A program made the position numbers and the translations under genes. The notes beneath the pieces were generated by a model, which searched no databases, had not been told where the DNA came from, and saw nothing but the letters and a program-made list of their open reading frames with translations. Below, in pieces: positions 41,380 to 53,344 of a stretch of 64,000 bases of DNA. Numbering within the stretch: position 1 is the stretch's first letter; each line of letters starts with the position of its first letter. The DNA is from Gentiana macrophylla (Eukaryota; Streptophyta; Magnoliopsida; Gentianales; Gentianaceae): NCBI GenBank assembly GCA_026214975.1, contig CM047815.1, forward strand, positions 83,596,800 through 83,660,799, written 5' to 3'.

Positions 41380-41972
41380 TCACGGACAATGTTGTTGAGA
41401 AGAAAGTTTAAACTTGTGAACATACAAGTTTCTAGCAAAAAGGAAAGAATGCTTGGACTTGAAGTGAAAATCCATCAAATGCAAATCGATCCCTCGAACA
41501 AAAAGAAAGGGTACGTTGATCCTAACCATCTCTGGCAATGAGTTGATTTGCAAACTAAGAGAATCAAAGGACCTTAATTCGCAAGGATAATAAGAGGGTG
41601 ACTGATTGCCTCGCAAGCAACAATGATTGAAGAAGGAAACATCCAACACTCTAAGAACATGAAAAGCAAGCCTGATAACCCATAAATATATTAACACTCC
41701 CTTTTTAGTGCCCCTGCACTAAGTAGAAAAGATCCCATCCTGTAAATGAAGAAATGAATAGAAAGCTTAATCATCAGAACCCAAAAACAAGTATCGAACG
41801 AACGAATACCCTGTAACTGATCCTCCGGGAGAATTGACATACATGACCATACTCTGTTCAATATAGCAGATAAAAATAATAGTTCTCTTAGTAATGAGTG
41901 AAGCACATTGAATATATATTTTTTAATATTATTATAGCAGCAGTTGTGTGCATGAATATGGGTCGTGGGCAA
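41380..41972 (-). pseudogene. Doubtful LRR-type remnant
   Basis: Two minus-strand frames (41380-41697 and 41691-41972) have no start context. The phrase AFHVLRVLDVSFFNH followed by LRSFDSLSLQINSLPEM is reminiscent of the leucine-rich-repeat start of late-blight-R1-type NLR proteins (xxLLRVLDV...LRYLxLxxxSLPxxI). Nothing else of such a gene is present. It may be chance, and I would want a profile search before keeping it. Confidence 0.25.
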
Positions 41973-42182
41973 GAAAGAGCTTTAGGTCAGGTCTTTACCC
42001 TACGTAGAAGTCAAACTATCGAACCGAATTTCAGATTAGTCAGACTAGTCGGTCCGGACACTGAAGGCTTCAAGCAAAACATAAAAAAAAACACAAATAC
42101 ACACTTTCCTTTTGAAGGAATTTTGATCAAAGGCCATACCTTGCTAAGGGCTAGTTTCTCTTTGCATTATTAGTGAATCACA

Positions 42183-42524
42183 TCAAGAACTAAAGCACAC
42201 CTGTCAAAAACTTTGATCCATAGTAAACCGTTGAAAATGATTAAAAAAAGGAAATCCAAACATCATATCCAATCCAAAACAAGGTGCAGGAAAATTGACT
42301 GGAAGGATCAACAAGTGGTACACAAGGGCAAGAAAACAGTGAAAACAACATAAAAGATCAATGCTTTCTACTGACCGCAAAAATCAATGCAGGAAAGAAT
42401 AATGAACCTGTATACCGGACTCAACTCCTGCTCCTGTAGTGGGAGTATAGCCGATTTTTCTATGGTGCTTACAGCTTCGTCGTCGTGGTTTAATAAATGC
42501 ACAGATCGACACAATGGAGCCAAC
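42183..42524 (-). other. Two terminal exons of an unidentified membrane-type protein
   Basis: On the minus strand, exon A is 42524-42408 (117 bp, phase 0 at both ends; acceptor TTATAG, donor CAG|GTTCAT). It encodes VGSIVSICAFIKPRRRSCKH, then HRKIGYTPTTGAGVESGIQ. Exon B begins at 42200 after TTGACAG and encodes VCFSS plus a stop (42185-42183). A short hydrophobic stretch followed by a basic cluster looks like the cytosolic side of a membrane helix. I do not recognise the family. Upstream exons are not visible before the F-box gene, so the rest is lost or moved. Confidence 0.4.
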
Positions 42525-42952
42525 CTATAAGGAGTACAAGTGCTTTTTAATAAAATATGGTACAGTCAGGTTTAAACAAAAGCTGATAGACAATGGTAGT
42601 AATCAAATGGAAAAGCCTTACACATAATAAAATGAAACAGAGCAAATATTATTACCTAAAGGTGGAAGTCTTCACAACAACAATAAAAACAAGGCAAAAC
42701 GAAATCAACAAAGTTATACTTTAAGCACTCTTCACATATATAGCATATGCTCAATCTTTCTAAGTTAACATGAAAGCTCGTTCTCAATTGTATAATAATT
42801 GAACAGTACATGCCATAATAACACACTTCATCAAAGTAAATAACTTGTTTGGCAGGCTAATAATGAATGATCATGCTTACCTATAGCTAACCAAAGCTGG
42901 TAAAGAAAGCACTTTTGACACATTTAATGGCTAGCTAGTACTCGATACACTA
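42525..42952. other. Downstream of the F-box gene, no gene recognised
   Basis: This is AT-rich sequence between the F-box stop codon and the exon pair. It should hold the F-box 3' UTR. I see no exon with convincing splice borders. Confidence 0.4.
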
Positions 42953-44359
42953 TTAAAAAATGTCAGCAGGGCTAAAATTTGGTTCCACACAAGATATGAT
43001 ATCAGCGACATGTCCAATGAAATCATGTCGTCTGAACACCAGGGACTGGGGGAGCTTCCCCACGACAAGCCTCTGAAAGGAGTTGTTATTGTGGTTGTAA
43101 GAGTAAACCGTAGTGAAAGGATCTTCGGATGTAGCATTAGCCAATAACAGCTCACCAGTAGGAAGATTACCAACAGGAACAACAATAGGCAGAAAAAATT
43201 CCATCAATCTTCTCTGCAAATCTTCAGGCAAACAGGTTACATACTTGGTCCAGATAAAACCTTGGTCATCATCAAATATATCACTCCTCACCTTACGCTG
43301 CAACTCACTAGGCAACAAGGTAACATGTTTGGTCCAGGCAAAGCCATCTTTATCGTCTAAGGTGTAGAGAACCAGTTCATCCACGTCGGAATCCCATTTA
43401 AATAATGCCAAACGTCCTTTGAACTGTGTAATCCAACTGCTTTTAAAATGGTAATTATTAAGGTTGGGTGGATGAACCGAGCGGAACTTCTCCTCTTTGA
43501 GATCAAAAGAAATTAGGAATGGGTGATAAAGCCAAAACATACACCCATTGACGCAAAAGCTCTGCGTATGTGCCACTGGAACCCAATGAACATTTTGACT
43601 GCGTAGTTTTTTCCATGACAAAATATCCCTGTTGCTGCTGTTGAGGGTGAGAATATGACAATCTATCAGTCCTGAACATGGTCTCGGTCTCGGAACCTCA
43701 GATATTGCTAGCAACTTGTAAACACCTTCAACAGGTTCAAAACCAAAATGGTAGCCAGGTGATGACCTAAAACGAGGTCCTGGAAGTTTCATGATTTCAC
43801 CTCTCCATACACTAAAGAGAAACAAGCGATTTACTGGTACATCGAAGAAGATGAGACAAAATAAACCATTGATCGTTTGGGTGAGTTCAGGTCTAGAATA
43901 TGGTACTACGCGGTCATCGATGGTCAAACTGTTGAAAAAATCTTCGGGTTGTGCTTGTGCTTCTGCTTCCCTAAGGGTAGAATACCAAAAGCTAGGACGC
44001 CAATAATCATCCACTCTAATAAGCAGTCCGCAAGGATTGTGCTTTAGGTAATCAACACGGAACCAAGGTTGGATGATGATGGACCGCCATAGCTTTGAAA
44101 CACACATAAACTGGAACAGTTTCTTCACGGGGAGCCTAATTAAAACTTCCACCAACATATCATCATGCCTTAGCTTACCGATGTTGCCGTCCGCCTTTTC
44201 CACCAACATATCATCTTTATGCCTTTGCTTCTTTCCGATCATGTAGTCGTCCTTCCTCACCGCTGTTCTTCTGGCCTTCCTCACCGCTGTTCTTCTGGCC
44301 TTCCTCACCGCTGTTATGCTCGCCTTCCTCATGGCCGGCTTATCCATGACTGTTTTCAT
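42953..44359 (-). CDS. F-box protein with F-box-associated (FBA) domain
   Basis: An intact single-exon frame of 468 codons. The F-box is at residues about 68-112 (LRHDDMLVEVLIRLPVKKLF, CVSKLWRSIIIQPWF), the part that binds SKP1 in SCF ubiquitin ligases. The rest is an FBA-type substrate domain (LTQTINGLFCLI, GFEPVEGVYKLLAISEVPRP, VHWVPVAHTQSFCVNG). The first 40 residues hold three copies of an 8-residue unit (TAVRKARR), encoded by a 24-bp tandem repeat at 44255-44326. There is also a tandem 28-residue duplication (GFAWTKHVTLLPSELQRK / GFIWTKYVTCLPEDLQRR, residues about 338-393). The start may instead be an inner Met near the DDMLVE repeats. The substrate is unknown. Confidence 0.88.
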   Translation of the reverse strand: MKTVMDKPAMRKASITAVRKARRTAVRKARRTAVRKDDYMIGKKQRHKDDMLVEKADGNIGKLRHDDMLVEVLIRLPVKKLFQFMCVSKLWRSIIIQPWFRVDYLKHNPCGLLIRVDDYWRPSFWYSTLREAEAQAQPEDFFNSLTIDDRVVPYSRPELTQTINGLFCLIFFDVPVNRLFLFSVWRGEIMKLPGPRFRSSPGYHFGFEPVEGVYKLLAISEVPRPRPCSGLIDCHILTLNSSNRDILSWKKLRSQNVHWVPVAHTQSFCVNGCMFWLYHPFLISFDLKEEKFRSVHPPNLNNYHFKSSWITQFKGRLALFKWDSDVDELVLYTLDDKDGFAWTKHVTLLPSELQRKVRSDIFDDDQGFIWTKYVTCLPEDLQRRLMEFFLPIVVPVGNLPTGELLLANATSEDPFTTVYSYNHNNNSFQRLVVGKLPQSLVFRRHDFIGHVADIISCVEPNFSPADIF

Positions 44360-44664
44360 CTTGTAAAAATCTCGGGAGGGTTCTGCCCCGCAATTCGAAT
44401 CCTTTCTGCAACCGCGTTCGGATTTTAAGGGAAAAAGGATTCTTTCGTGAATTCTACTTTCCTATACATATGGATAGATGATTGGAAATCCTACCATGAT
44501 GCGGATTGGGAAAACAGAAACAGGTGAGTCGGACACAAATACGGGTTCAGGAGGCCAAGGCCCAAGAGGTATCCTGCTGTCCTAATCTAATAAATCATAA
44601 GAAAAATTATTGAAAATAATATTAAATTATTATTATTATTATGATAATATATTTAGATAGATTC
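44360..44664. other. Spacer upstream of the F-box gene
   Basis: This should hold the 5' UTR and promoter of the minus-strand F-box gene. I see no clear TATA box. The stretch becomes AT-rich (TTATTATTAT runs) before the LINE poly(T) at 44665. Confidence 0.4.
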
Positions 44665-47600
44665 TTTTTTTTTTTCCCACGGAAAATGAAAGCTTTTATT
44701 AATACATATTAAACATTACAAAGCCAAACCGGAAAAGAGTTATGTCAAAATACTCCCAATATCCAAACGGAACAAGAAAGCCGCAAGATTGTGAGCCATC
44801 TTGTTGCTTTCGCGCTCAGTGTGTAAGACATGACAATATTCAAATTTATCAGATAACAACCTGATCATCAAGGATAACAGGAATGGATAGTGGAGGGGTT
44901 TAGAACTATTACAATGATTAACAACAGTAGACAATCCGAATAGCAGACTAATCGTTTTAAGACCCATGGCTAGGCATCTGCTCAAGCACCATCGTAAGGC
45001 TTGAGCTTCCGCAATTAAGGACGAACAGCAATGCGACCTTGGAGAAGCCCAAGCCTCCAAAACTGCATCACTATCCTGGAGAAGAGCTGCACCAAATCCA
45101 AAGAAGACCGAATCCGGTTTCAGCCGGCGTAGCACGCACCTCAAGAAGCTTGGGAACCTCACGCTGCAAGACAGGTGAGGAAGAAAAAACCTGATTAGAA
45201 GTAGCCCTCTCCTCATTATGTACCTGCATATAATCGGACCAAGGCTCGATGGAAAATTTTGCAGTTCCTCAAAAGTCCAGCACAACTCTCAAAGACACAA
45301 TTACAACGAGCCTTCCAGATTTACCATAATGCATAACAAGATAAAGTTATTCTGTCAGTGAGAGTATTTGAAGGCTTTTCCTTCGAAATGTCATCCCACT
45401 AATGCACTAAGGAAGCATTAGGAACCCAAAATGAATTCCACGATAATCCCACAAATTTCCATACATTTTGTGCAAAAGGACACTTTAAGAAAATGTGCTC
45501 ACTCGATTCCGTTTCATAACCACAGAAGGTGCATAGAGTAACATTAAAGCCAAATATCCTATGTAGTACCTTGGAGGTAGGCACTACTCTTTTCAACATC
45601 TTCCAAATAAACATTTCAACTTTCGAAGGCAATTGTAGGGCCCAAATTCGCTTCCAAAGTTTATCAGTAAGGCAATTAGAATGTAAAATAGTAGAACTAT
45701 TCTGTAAAGTACCTCTATTTTGAAGACAATAGTCATAAGCAGTTTTAGAGACAAACTCTCCGTTAGTTGTACACAAGCAAACTCGTTTATCCGGCATATT
45801 ATTTATACTCACTGAAATATTAGTTATTTGGTTCACATCTACCAGCCAAAAATATTGTAGTAGCTTGTCCCGATCCCAAGAATTATTATTCAAAAAATCA
45901 CTCACTCTTAAATTATTAGAATTGGTTTCCATTGGAGTTATGGGCAAGCACCTATACTTATTTGGGAACCAGGGGTCATTCCATACGTTTATAGATTTTC
46001 CATTCCCAATAATGAAACACGTACTCTTTTTCAAAAAGTCTTGTGCCGACATTAAGCTCTTCCAGACAAAGGAGGAAGTAGTCGGGACTTTGCAATCGAA
46101 GATAGAGGACTTATGGAACTATTTGCCCTTTAGAACCTTAGAGACCAGAAGGTGAGGATTCAGTGAATCCTCCAAAGTGTTCTCGCTAAAGCCACAATAT
46201 TTGCTCTCTCCAAGTTTTTGAATCCAAGCCCACCCTACCTTTTGGGATGCACTGGGGACTCCATTTTATCCAATGATAGCCAGAAAAGCTTTTGTTCGAG
46301 TTGCCCCACCAAAAACTGGCCATTAGCGAGTGAATTTTATTAATAATGCCTTTAGAAAGTTTCGCCACCGGCATAACTAAATTAGGAATAGAAAACAATG
46401 ATGAGGACAGGAGAATTGCCTTACCACCTAGACGTAGAGATTTAAATTTCCAACTTTCTAACTTTGCTTTGCATCTATCCACCACATAGGAAAAGATTTG
46501 GTTCTTTGACCTGCCAATAACTAGAGGAAGCCCGAGATATTTAGAGTGACTCACTGCGGATAACCCATTAAGAAAACCCAAAACTTCATTTTTAGCCTGA
46601 TTGGAAGTATTACGGCTAAAAAAACCGCCGATTTGTCTAAGTTTATAGACTGACCTGACACCATTTCGTATTTAGAGAGGATAGTGGTTAACTGAGAGGC
46701 GCAGTTAGCATTAGCATTTACCATTAACAAAGAGTCATCAGCAAAAAATAAGTGATATATTCGTGGGCTATATCTAGAGATACGGATACCCGGAACTAAT
46801 CCATCGCGATTAGCTTTATGCAACAAATGACTCAACCCTTACACGCAAACTATAAAAAGGTAGGGTGACAGAGGGTCTCCCTGCCTAATTCCCCGTTTTG
46901 GTTTGACAAACCCAACTCTTTCCCCATTAATGATGAAAGAGAAAGACATAGAACTAATACATTCCCGAATTAGCCCTACCACCTTGTCACAGAACCCCAA
47001 CTTATTCAAGATGAAGAAAAGAAAATCCCATTCTATACGATCAAAAGCCTTAGACACATCTAGTTTAAGCACCATGTAAGCATCCTTACCTTTTCTTTTG
47101 TTTACTAAATAATGAAGTGTCTCATGAGCAATAAGAAAACTATCCAACATTTGCCAATTAGGGACAAAGGCATTTTGACTTTCACTAATACAGCTTGGGA
47201 GGTAATGTTTTAGTCTATTGGTCAAAATTTTAGAGATAATTTTGTAAAGCACGTTGCATAAGCTAATAGGCCTAAAGTGGGAAAGCTCCGAAGGGATATC
47301 TTTCTCTGGAACCAGAGCGATGCAAGTGTGATTTAATTCTTTTGGGAGATTCGCTTTTAACCAGAAGTTGTTAATAGCTCTTATTATATCGTGCTTTATG
47401 ATATGGAAACAATTTTTAAAAAAACTTGGAGACATCCATCGGGTCCTGGCGCCGTGCTAGAATGCATCTGGAAAACCGAGGCCTTTAATTCTTGCTCATT
47501 CACTTCCCTCAAAATGCTGTCGTTCATCTCCCTTGTGATGCAAGCCTCCATATCATCGAACTCCTGCAGAACATCATTATTTACACCATATGAAGCAAAA

Positions 47601-47829
47601 AGATTATTATAATAATTTTGGAATTCTGCCACAATATCTAGAAGGGAACATTTCCAAGTATGGTCGAAAGAGCTAAAAAATCCGGTAATGGCTTTTTTCC
47701 GCCTCTTCCCATTGGCAACTGCGTGGAAATAACGCGTGTTCTTATCCCCTTCCTTTAACCATCTCACTCTAGAGCATAATTCCCAATACTTTTCCTCCTC
47801 AGATAAGCATCCTTAAGTTCGACTTTCCA
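44665..47829 (-). mobile_element. LINE, 3' two-thirds, interrupted by a chromovirus
   Basis: This reads on the minus strand. The poly(A) tail appears as T11 at 44665-44675. RNase H-like, zinc-binding and RT regions follow upstream to 47829, where the chromovirus LTR begins. The endonuclease side is not in the window and should lie beyond the nested elements. The duplication made by the chromovirus should be TTCCA (47825-47829, plus strand); its partner is outside the window. Confidence 0.88.
44740..47767 (-). pseudogene. LINE reverse transcriptase, zinc-binding and RNase H-like domains, broken
   Basis: Pieces in sense order: 47767-47396 (RT N-terminus, WLKEGDKNTRYFHA, APGPDG); 47435-46839 (RT palm, [45 protein letters not shown]); 46835-46551 (IYHLFFADDSLLM, the catalytic FADD box, intact); 46581-46186 (YLGLPLVIGRSK, LRLGGKAILLSS); 46052-45399 (zf-RVT, LPSKVEMFIWKMLKRVVPT with C..C pairs); 45285-44740 (RNase H-like, FGAALLQDSDAVLEA, AEAQALRWCL). 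At least five frame breaks make it inactive, yet the motifs are better kept than in the LINE at 985-3020, so it is younger. Confidence 0.9.
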
Positions 47830-49937
47830 TGTAACGCCCGTTCCCGGACACCGAGTCCTTATCCGAAAAGAGCGTTCGCACGCATAAAATAAAAATAAAT
47901 TCACTTTATACGTAAGCCTCTCCTACGTCGTATCAAAAGCAAGCAAACGGAAGAAAAAGACTCGGGTAATAAAAATTCCAGACATCCAAGAATAGAAATG
48001 AAATCTAAAGATGGAAATGTAACTTATTACATTCAAGGAAAAAGAATACGAAATCTAAAATAAACGTACGATATTCAAAAGAAATGTAACAGCACTACAA
48101 GTCTCGAAAGACCACAAGTCTAAACCAACAGTACTAAAAACAGTCTAATAAATGAATAACATAATGGTAAATGTGAAGTCTTCAATGAAGCGTTGTCAAA
48201 CATCATCATCGAACTCCTCCTCGTAACTATGATCCACCTGTTCGTCTTCTCACCCCCAAACACATAGAAAACATGCATTTGAGGGAAGTACAACGTACTT
48301 AATAAGATAGAGAAGCTATGATAACAATTATAGATTATAAAGTAAAGATAATTAAAAGTTTAGTTGTTTATGTGCGACCGACTCAATCTAGAGTTCATTT
48401 CATGTCCATCAACATGGATTGACTAATGTTTCTACTTAAATTATCTATGTTACAACCGCACTCAATGGCACTATGCCTGATGTATATCCACCAGGAGATA
48501 TCGATTGCAACATATTAGTGGATCACACCAATATCCACGGAGGCTAAAATAGGTAGGCTCTAATAGTACGCACACCTCAATAGAGTCCCCCGAACTTGTG
48601 GTTCTTTTGACCTACGTGCTCTTCCACCTTCAAAGGTAGCACACACATCGCGATATAGACTGGTGCCTATCCAAGAGAGGCATGTTGTTTAATCTTTTAC
48701 TAGTCAAGTACGTATTTTATTAAAATGATTAGCTAACCACCTAAGTGTTTTCAATTAACCTCCCTCTACTACTCTCTTCCTAGACCACTAGACATAAACA
48801 AAGCCTAGCAATTACACAGACATTGATGAATACTAATTCATCAAAGCACAAGCCTATCATGCTCTTCCGATGGATCCGAACTTCAACTCCCTTTAAGAGT
48901 ACATTCGGTGTTTTAAGTGAACGAATCAGAAGTTCAATCAGGCTTGTTTAAGTTTAAGCAATGTTAACATATCATGAAAAGGGATTTAAAATAGTGAAAA
49001 CACGGTTTTGAGGCCAAAAACCAATCTGAAACGCTAAGACAGTAAAACAAAGTAAACAGGCCAGACGACCGTTTGACATCCTATGGACGCCCGTCCGTAA
49101 TCAAACGCCCGTCCACTAATCCCCAAACGCCCGTCCGTCAAAAACGGCTATATCCTGAATCAAAAATCTAACCTCAGACGCCCGTCTGCCTTATGCAAAC
49201 GCCCGTCTGAGCTAATAGGGTCGCAAACGCCCGTCTGCCTAATTCAAACGCTCGTCCGCCTGGGTTTTCCCAAAACACTGAAATCATCAAAACTCGATTT
49301 CTGAATCGATTCTAACCTAATTAAAATCGATTTCAACTCAGTAAAACATAGAAAAACATATCTAAACATCTATGATCCTTTGATCAACAAAAAACACATC
49401 TTTCTTGCATCTATGCATCCTATAACATGATCTAAACTTCACATATCATAACCGAGATCATAGAAAGAGTTTCTTACCTAATTGCAGCCACAAACCAGAT
49501 CCAAAAGCCTTTGAAAAACTGCTGCACTTCCCTCCAAATGATATCCAAACGATGTGCTTCTCACAACGGTTCCAATTCTCTCGTCTGGTCTGAAAAAGAT
49601 CAAGAAACGCTTCAGATATCGTGAAAACTCTCTTGGCCCCTTTCTTCCTCCAAATTGCACAAGGAAGAGGCGAAAAGCTGATTTTCTAAATTGTGTTTAG
49701 GTTATGGGATAAACTGTGTTAACTTTTCCTTAAATACAATTCCCAATTAATCCATTTTTCCATAAACACCCTTAATTATCGAAATTTAGAATAATCATTT
49801 TAATTATATACATAATTTCGAAAACCATATATATAAAATCCATAAAATACTTAACTCCAATAAAAGAAAAGAAATAATAATATTTCGTTTTCGCAAAAAT
49901 GGCACGTCTGCCCTTTCCCGAAAATCGGAATATTACG
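47830..49937 (-). mobile_element. 3' LTR of a chromovirus (Ty3/gypsy), 2.1 kb
   Basis: In sense orientation the LTR begins (C)GTAATATTCCG after the purine tract and ends GGGCGTTACA at 47830. It is homologous to the solo LTR at 9058-11138. The first base appears changed (CG for TG). It carries a motif array at 49065-49256 in the position equivalent to the other LTR's array. Confidence 0.88.
49065..49256 (-). repeat. Array of eight ACGCCCGTC motifs in pairs
   Basis: On the plus strand the cores ACGCCCGTC (or variants) start at 49065, 49087, 49105, 49127, 49178, 49199, 49227 and 49248. The steps are 22, 18, 22, 51, 21, 28 and 21 bp, so they form four pairs of 21-22 bp offset. The flanking LTR sequence on both sides aligns with the solo LTR around its AATGCGTACGCATT array, but the motif itself is different. 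Confidence 0.85.
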
Positions 49938-49938
49938 T

Positions 49939-51706
49939 TCCTTCCCCCTTAAAAGGAGTTTCGTCCTCAAAACTAGAACATACCTGGTAGATCCACAAAC
50001 TCTTAGAATTCACGGATCATATCATCTTCAACTTCCCAAGTTGCCTCCTCGGGTGAATGATTTCTCCACTGAACCAAAACCAATGGGATCATCCGTCTCT
50101 TTATCATCTTTTCCTTAAGGTCCAAAATCTTGATCGGTCTCTCATCATAAGCAAGATTGTCTTGTAGAATCTCCAGATCAATTGTAGTTCCAACATCATT
50201 CCTCGTTAGACATTTCTTCAACATTGAAACGTGAAACACACTATGGACCCTTGACATCAATTCAGGTAACTTAAGCTTGTAAGCTAGCTGTCCAATCCTT
50301 TCCAGAATTTCAAACGGTCCAACATACCTTGGACTTAGCTTTCCCTTTTGTCCAAAGCATTTCACTCCCTTCATCGGTGAAGCTCGTAGATACACTCTTA
50401 TCACCGACTTCAAACTCAAGTGGTCTTCTTCTAACGTCTGCCCAACTTTTCTGCCTGTCTTGAGCTGCCTTGATTCTTCTTAACCAACTGAAACCTTTCC
50501 TTAGCTTGTTTAACCATTTCCGGTCCTGTGATCTGTCTTTCCCCAACTTCATCCCAAAACAGCGGCGTTATACGTTTTCTTCCATACAAAACTTCAAACG
50601 GCGGCATGCCTATACTTGCATGATAACTGTTGTTGTAGGCAAACTCCGCTACGGGTAGGTAATCATCCCATGATCCACCGACTTTCAAGACAAGCTCTTA
50701 GCATGTCCTCGAGTGTTTGGATGGTCCTCTCAGATTGCCCATCTGTCTGAGGATGAAAGGCCGTACTCAAATCTAACTTGGTTCCAAAGGCTTCTTGTAA
50801 ACTCTTCCAAAACCGACTGATGAATTGACTATCTCGATCTGAAACTATCGAGATAGGAACTCCGTGAAGCTTCACTATATTATCCAAGTAAAGTGTCGTC
50901 ATCTTCTTCAAAGGCATATCAACCTTACATGGTAAGAAATGCACGGATTTGGTCAATCTATCCACAATCACCCAAATCGCATCCTGACCACCTCTTGTCT
51001 TTGGTAATCCGGTGATGAAGTCCATCGTGATCTTATCCCACTTTCATTCAGGGATATCCAAGGGCTTAAGAATTCCTCCCGGTCTTCTATTCTCTGTCTT
51101 TACTTTCTGGCAAATATCACATTCTGCCATGAACTTGGCTATCTCTACCTTCATCGAGGGCCACCAAAACTTCTCTTTCAAGTCTCTGTACATCTTAGTA
51201 GCACCTGATGAACTGCAAAAGCAATCCTATGTGCCTCTTCCATAATTCTCTGCCTTAGGTCACAAACATTGGGTACACACAAACGATCCTGATACCAAAG
51301 ACTTCCATTCTTGTCCAAGACATAACCCACTGTAGGCTTTTCTCTAGCAACTCGCTTCAAGTCAACCAAAGTTGGGTCTTCATCTTGTTTCTCCTGAATA
51401 TCATCCATCAACTCAGATCTTGCTAACAACGGCGCCACAAACTGTCGATCCTCAATCTGATCAAAGCTACTGATTTCCAGCCCATCTAACCTTTCTGCCA
51501 CATCTTTGACGTTTGAAATTGCAAACACTGGTTTCCTGCTTAAAGCATCTGCCACTACATTGGCTTTGCCTGGATGGTACTGAATATCCAAATCATAGTC
51601 CTTCACGAACTCTAACCATCTCCACTGTCTCATGTTCAGATTTTCTTGGGTAAATAAGTACTTTAAACTTTTGTGGTCGGTGAAGATCCTTGCCTTAACT
51701 CCATAC
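49939..51706 (-). pseudogene. Chromovirus pol: RNase H, integrase and chromodomain, broken
   Basis: Sense order: RNase H C-terminus (51708-51178: [34 protein letters not shown]) running into the HHCC zinc region; integrase core (51025-50663: [48 protein letters not shown], with both Asp and the Glu); GPY/F-like region (50431-50688, 50310-50552); chromodomain (50003-50419: LVQWRNHSPEEATWEVEDD). The chromodomain places it among chromoviruses of the Tekay/Del type. The purine tract AAGGGGGAAGGA lies at 49942-49953. Frameshifts separate the pieces. The upstream RT, protease and gag are cut off at 51707 by the next insertion. Confidence 0.9.
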
Positions 51707-52415
51707 AATTAGGAAATCTACGCGGGAACGCAGCGGAATTCAAAAACTTATTTCCTATCGACCCAAGATCGACTTCGTTTAAGCAATAAACAAATAAGTA
51801 ATAGACGGTGGTTACCTTGGTTGATCTAAAAGATCGATGCTTTGACCGTCTAAGAAGAGTAGTTCTGCATAGAGCCGCCCAAGTGTTCGGTCTATACCGC
51901 TAGTCCACACGAACAGCTCGCCGGAATCCCATCATGGATTGGTATTGGAAAACTCCGGTTGCTAGACCGCCCTTTTCCCTCTCTCCAACTCTCATAGGAT
52001 GCTCTCTATTTCACACAAGAACTATGAGCTCTTGCAATTGTGATGTACAAAAGAACTTAACACCCACCTCTTATTTATAGTAGAGGCGCCCAACTAGAGT
52101 GGAGGAGAAGAAAATATTTTCCCAATAAAATAAGGAAAAACATATTTGATTGATTTATCTCATTTAATTTCATATCTTATATTAAATAAATCTAGGATAT
52201 TGTCAATATCTTATACTGAATATTCCAAGATATTGTCAATATCTAATATTGACTATCTTTATTTTATTACCATAAATCAATTTACACATGTGTATATATC
52301 ACATATATATTGCACAAATAAATCTATATATATTATATATATCTACACACATAGTTGGCGCATGCAAATCTCCAATTTACGTTGATGAGCCACATGCATG
52401 TTTTATCTATATATA

Positions 52416-53201
52416 CTAGTTAAACGGGGCTCCGTGCAACGCACGGAGTGCCCATGCTAGATGTTTACCTTAATGTCAAAAACTAATAAATATAAAATAC
52501 ATTTTAACTAAAATATCACTCCACACATTTTAAGACAACACAATATAAATGACTAAATTTAGCGGCATTGATATTATACAACAAATTATGATGTCAATTA
52601 TTTAACACGACGACAATTAGACAAATGTTTTAGACTTACTTACATACATACACACCGACACAAAAACAAAAGTTCCAAACTACATTTAACACTCATCAAT
52701 AAAATACATTTACCATGGTATTAGTAAAATTGGTCTTTATTCACACTAAAACTAACCAACGGCTTACCCATGGTATGGCCTCATACGACATCATGTAGTG
52801 TCAAATGATATGTTAATAATCTTGAAGACAAATGGTACAAATGCTATATGAAATGATATGTTTTTTTTATGAAATGGTCCCGTTGACTTATATCTTGAAA
52901 ATAGTCACATCGCCGTGTACAAACGATATGTTTTTTTTTTATGAAATGAATTTATTTTAAAAAATTTATAATATTTCATGTAAACGTCAATAAAATTATT
53001 TTGGCATGATACAAAAATCGTGTCGGCAACAAGTCGTGGCCTTATATTTTGAAAATAGTCATACATTTGCTACATATATTCGCACATTAAAAGGTGATAC
53101 AATTGAGTCTCCAAAATGAAACAACTTAACTCAAACCCTTCTTCTAACAAAACAAAAAAAAAAAAAACTGCTGCATTGCAGGCAGGGCTGCGATGAACAG
53201 T

Positions 53202-53243
<42 letters not shown>

Positions 53244-53340
53244 GGGCGAGCTTTGGTAGATGAACGATAAAATGAAGAAGCAACCAAAAAAAAAAACACA
53301 TGCACACATCTACACTTTTTCCTTCTATATATATAGAGAA

Positions 53341-53344
<4 letters not shown>
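52416..53344 (-). mobile_element. Non-autonomous Helitron-like element
   Basis: In minus-strand sense it would start TCTTTCTCTATATATATAG near 53344 and end CTAG at 52416, next to T. A perfect 8-bp-stem hairpin (CTCCGTGC-AAC-GCACGGAG, 52430-52448) lies 11 bp inside the CTAG end. A 3' hairpin plus CTRR and an A/T target without duplication is the Helitron signature. It encodes no Rep/helicase. The 5' end lies in a TA-rich tract and is uncertain. Confidence 0.55.
53207..53240 (+). repeat. Poly(A) tract
   Basis: A run of about 30 A residues inside the Helitron-like element, possibly the tail of an older retroposed piece. A second A-run lies at about 53154-53166. Confidence 0.5.
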
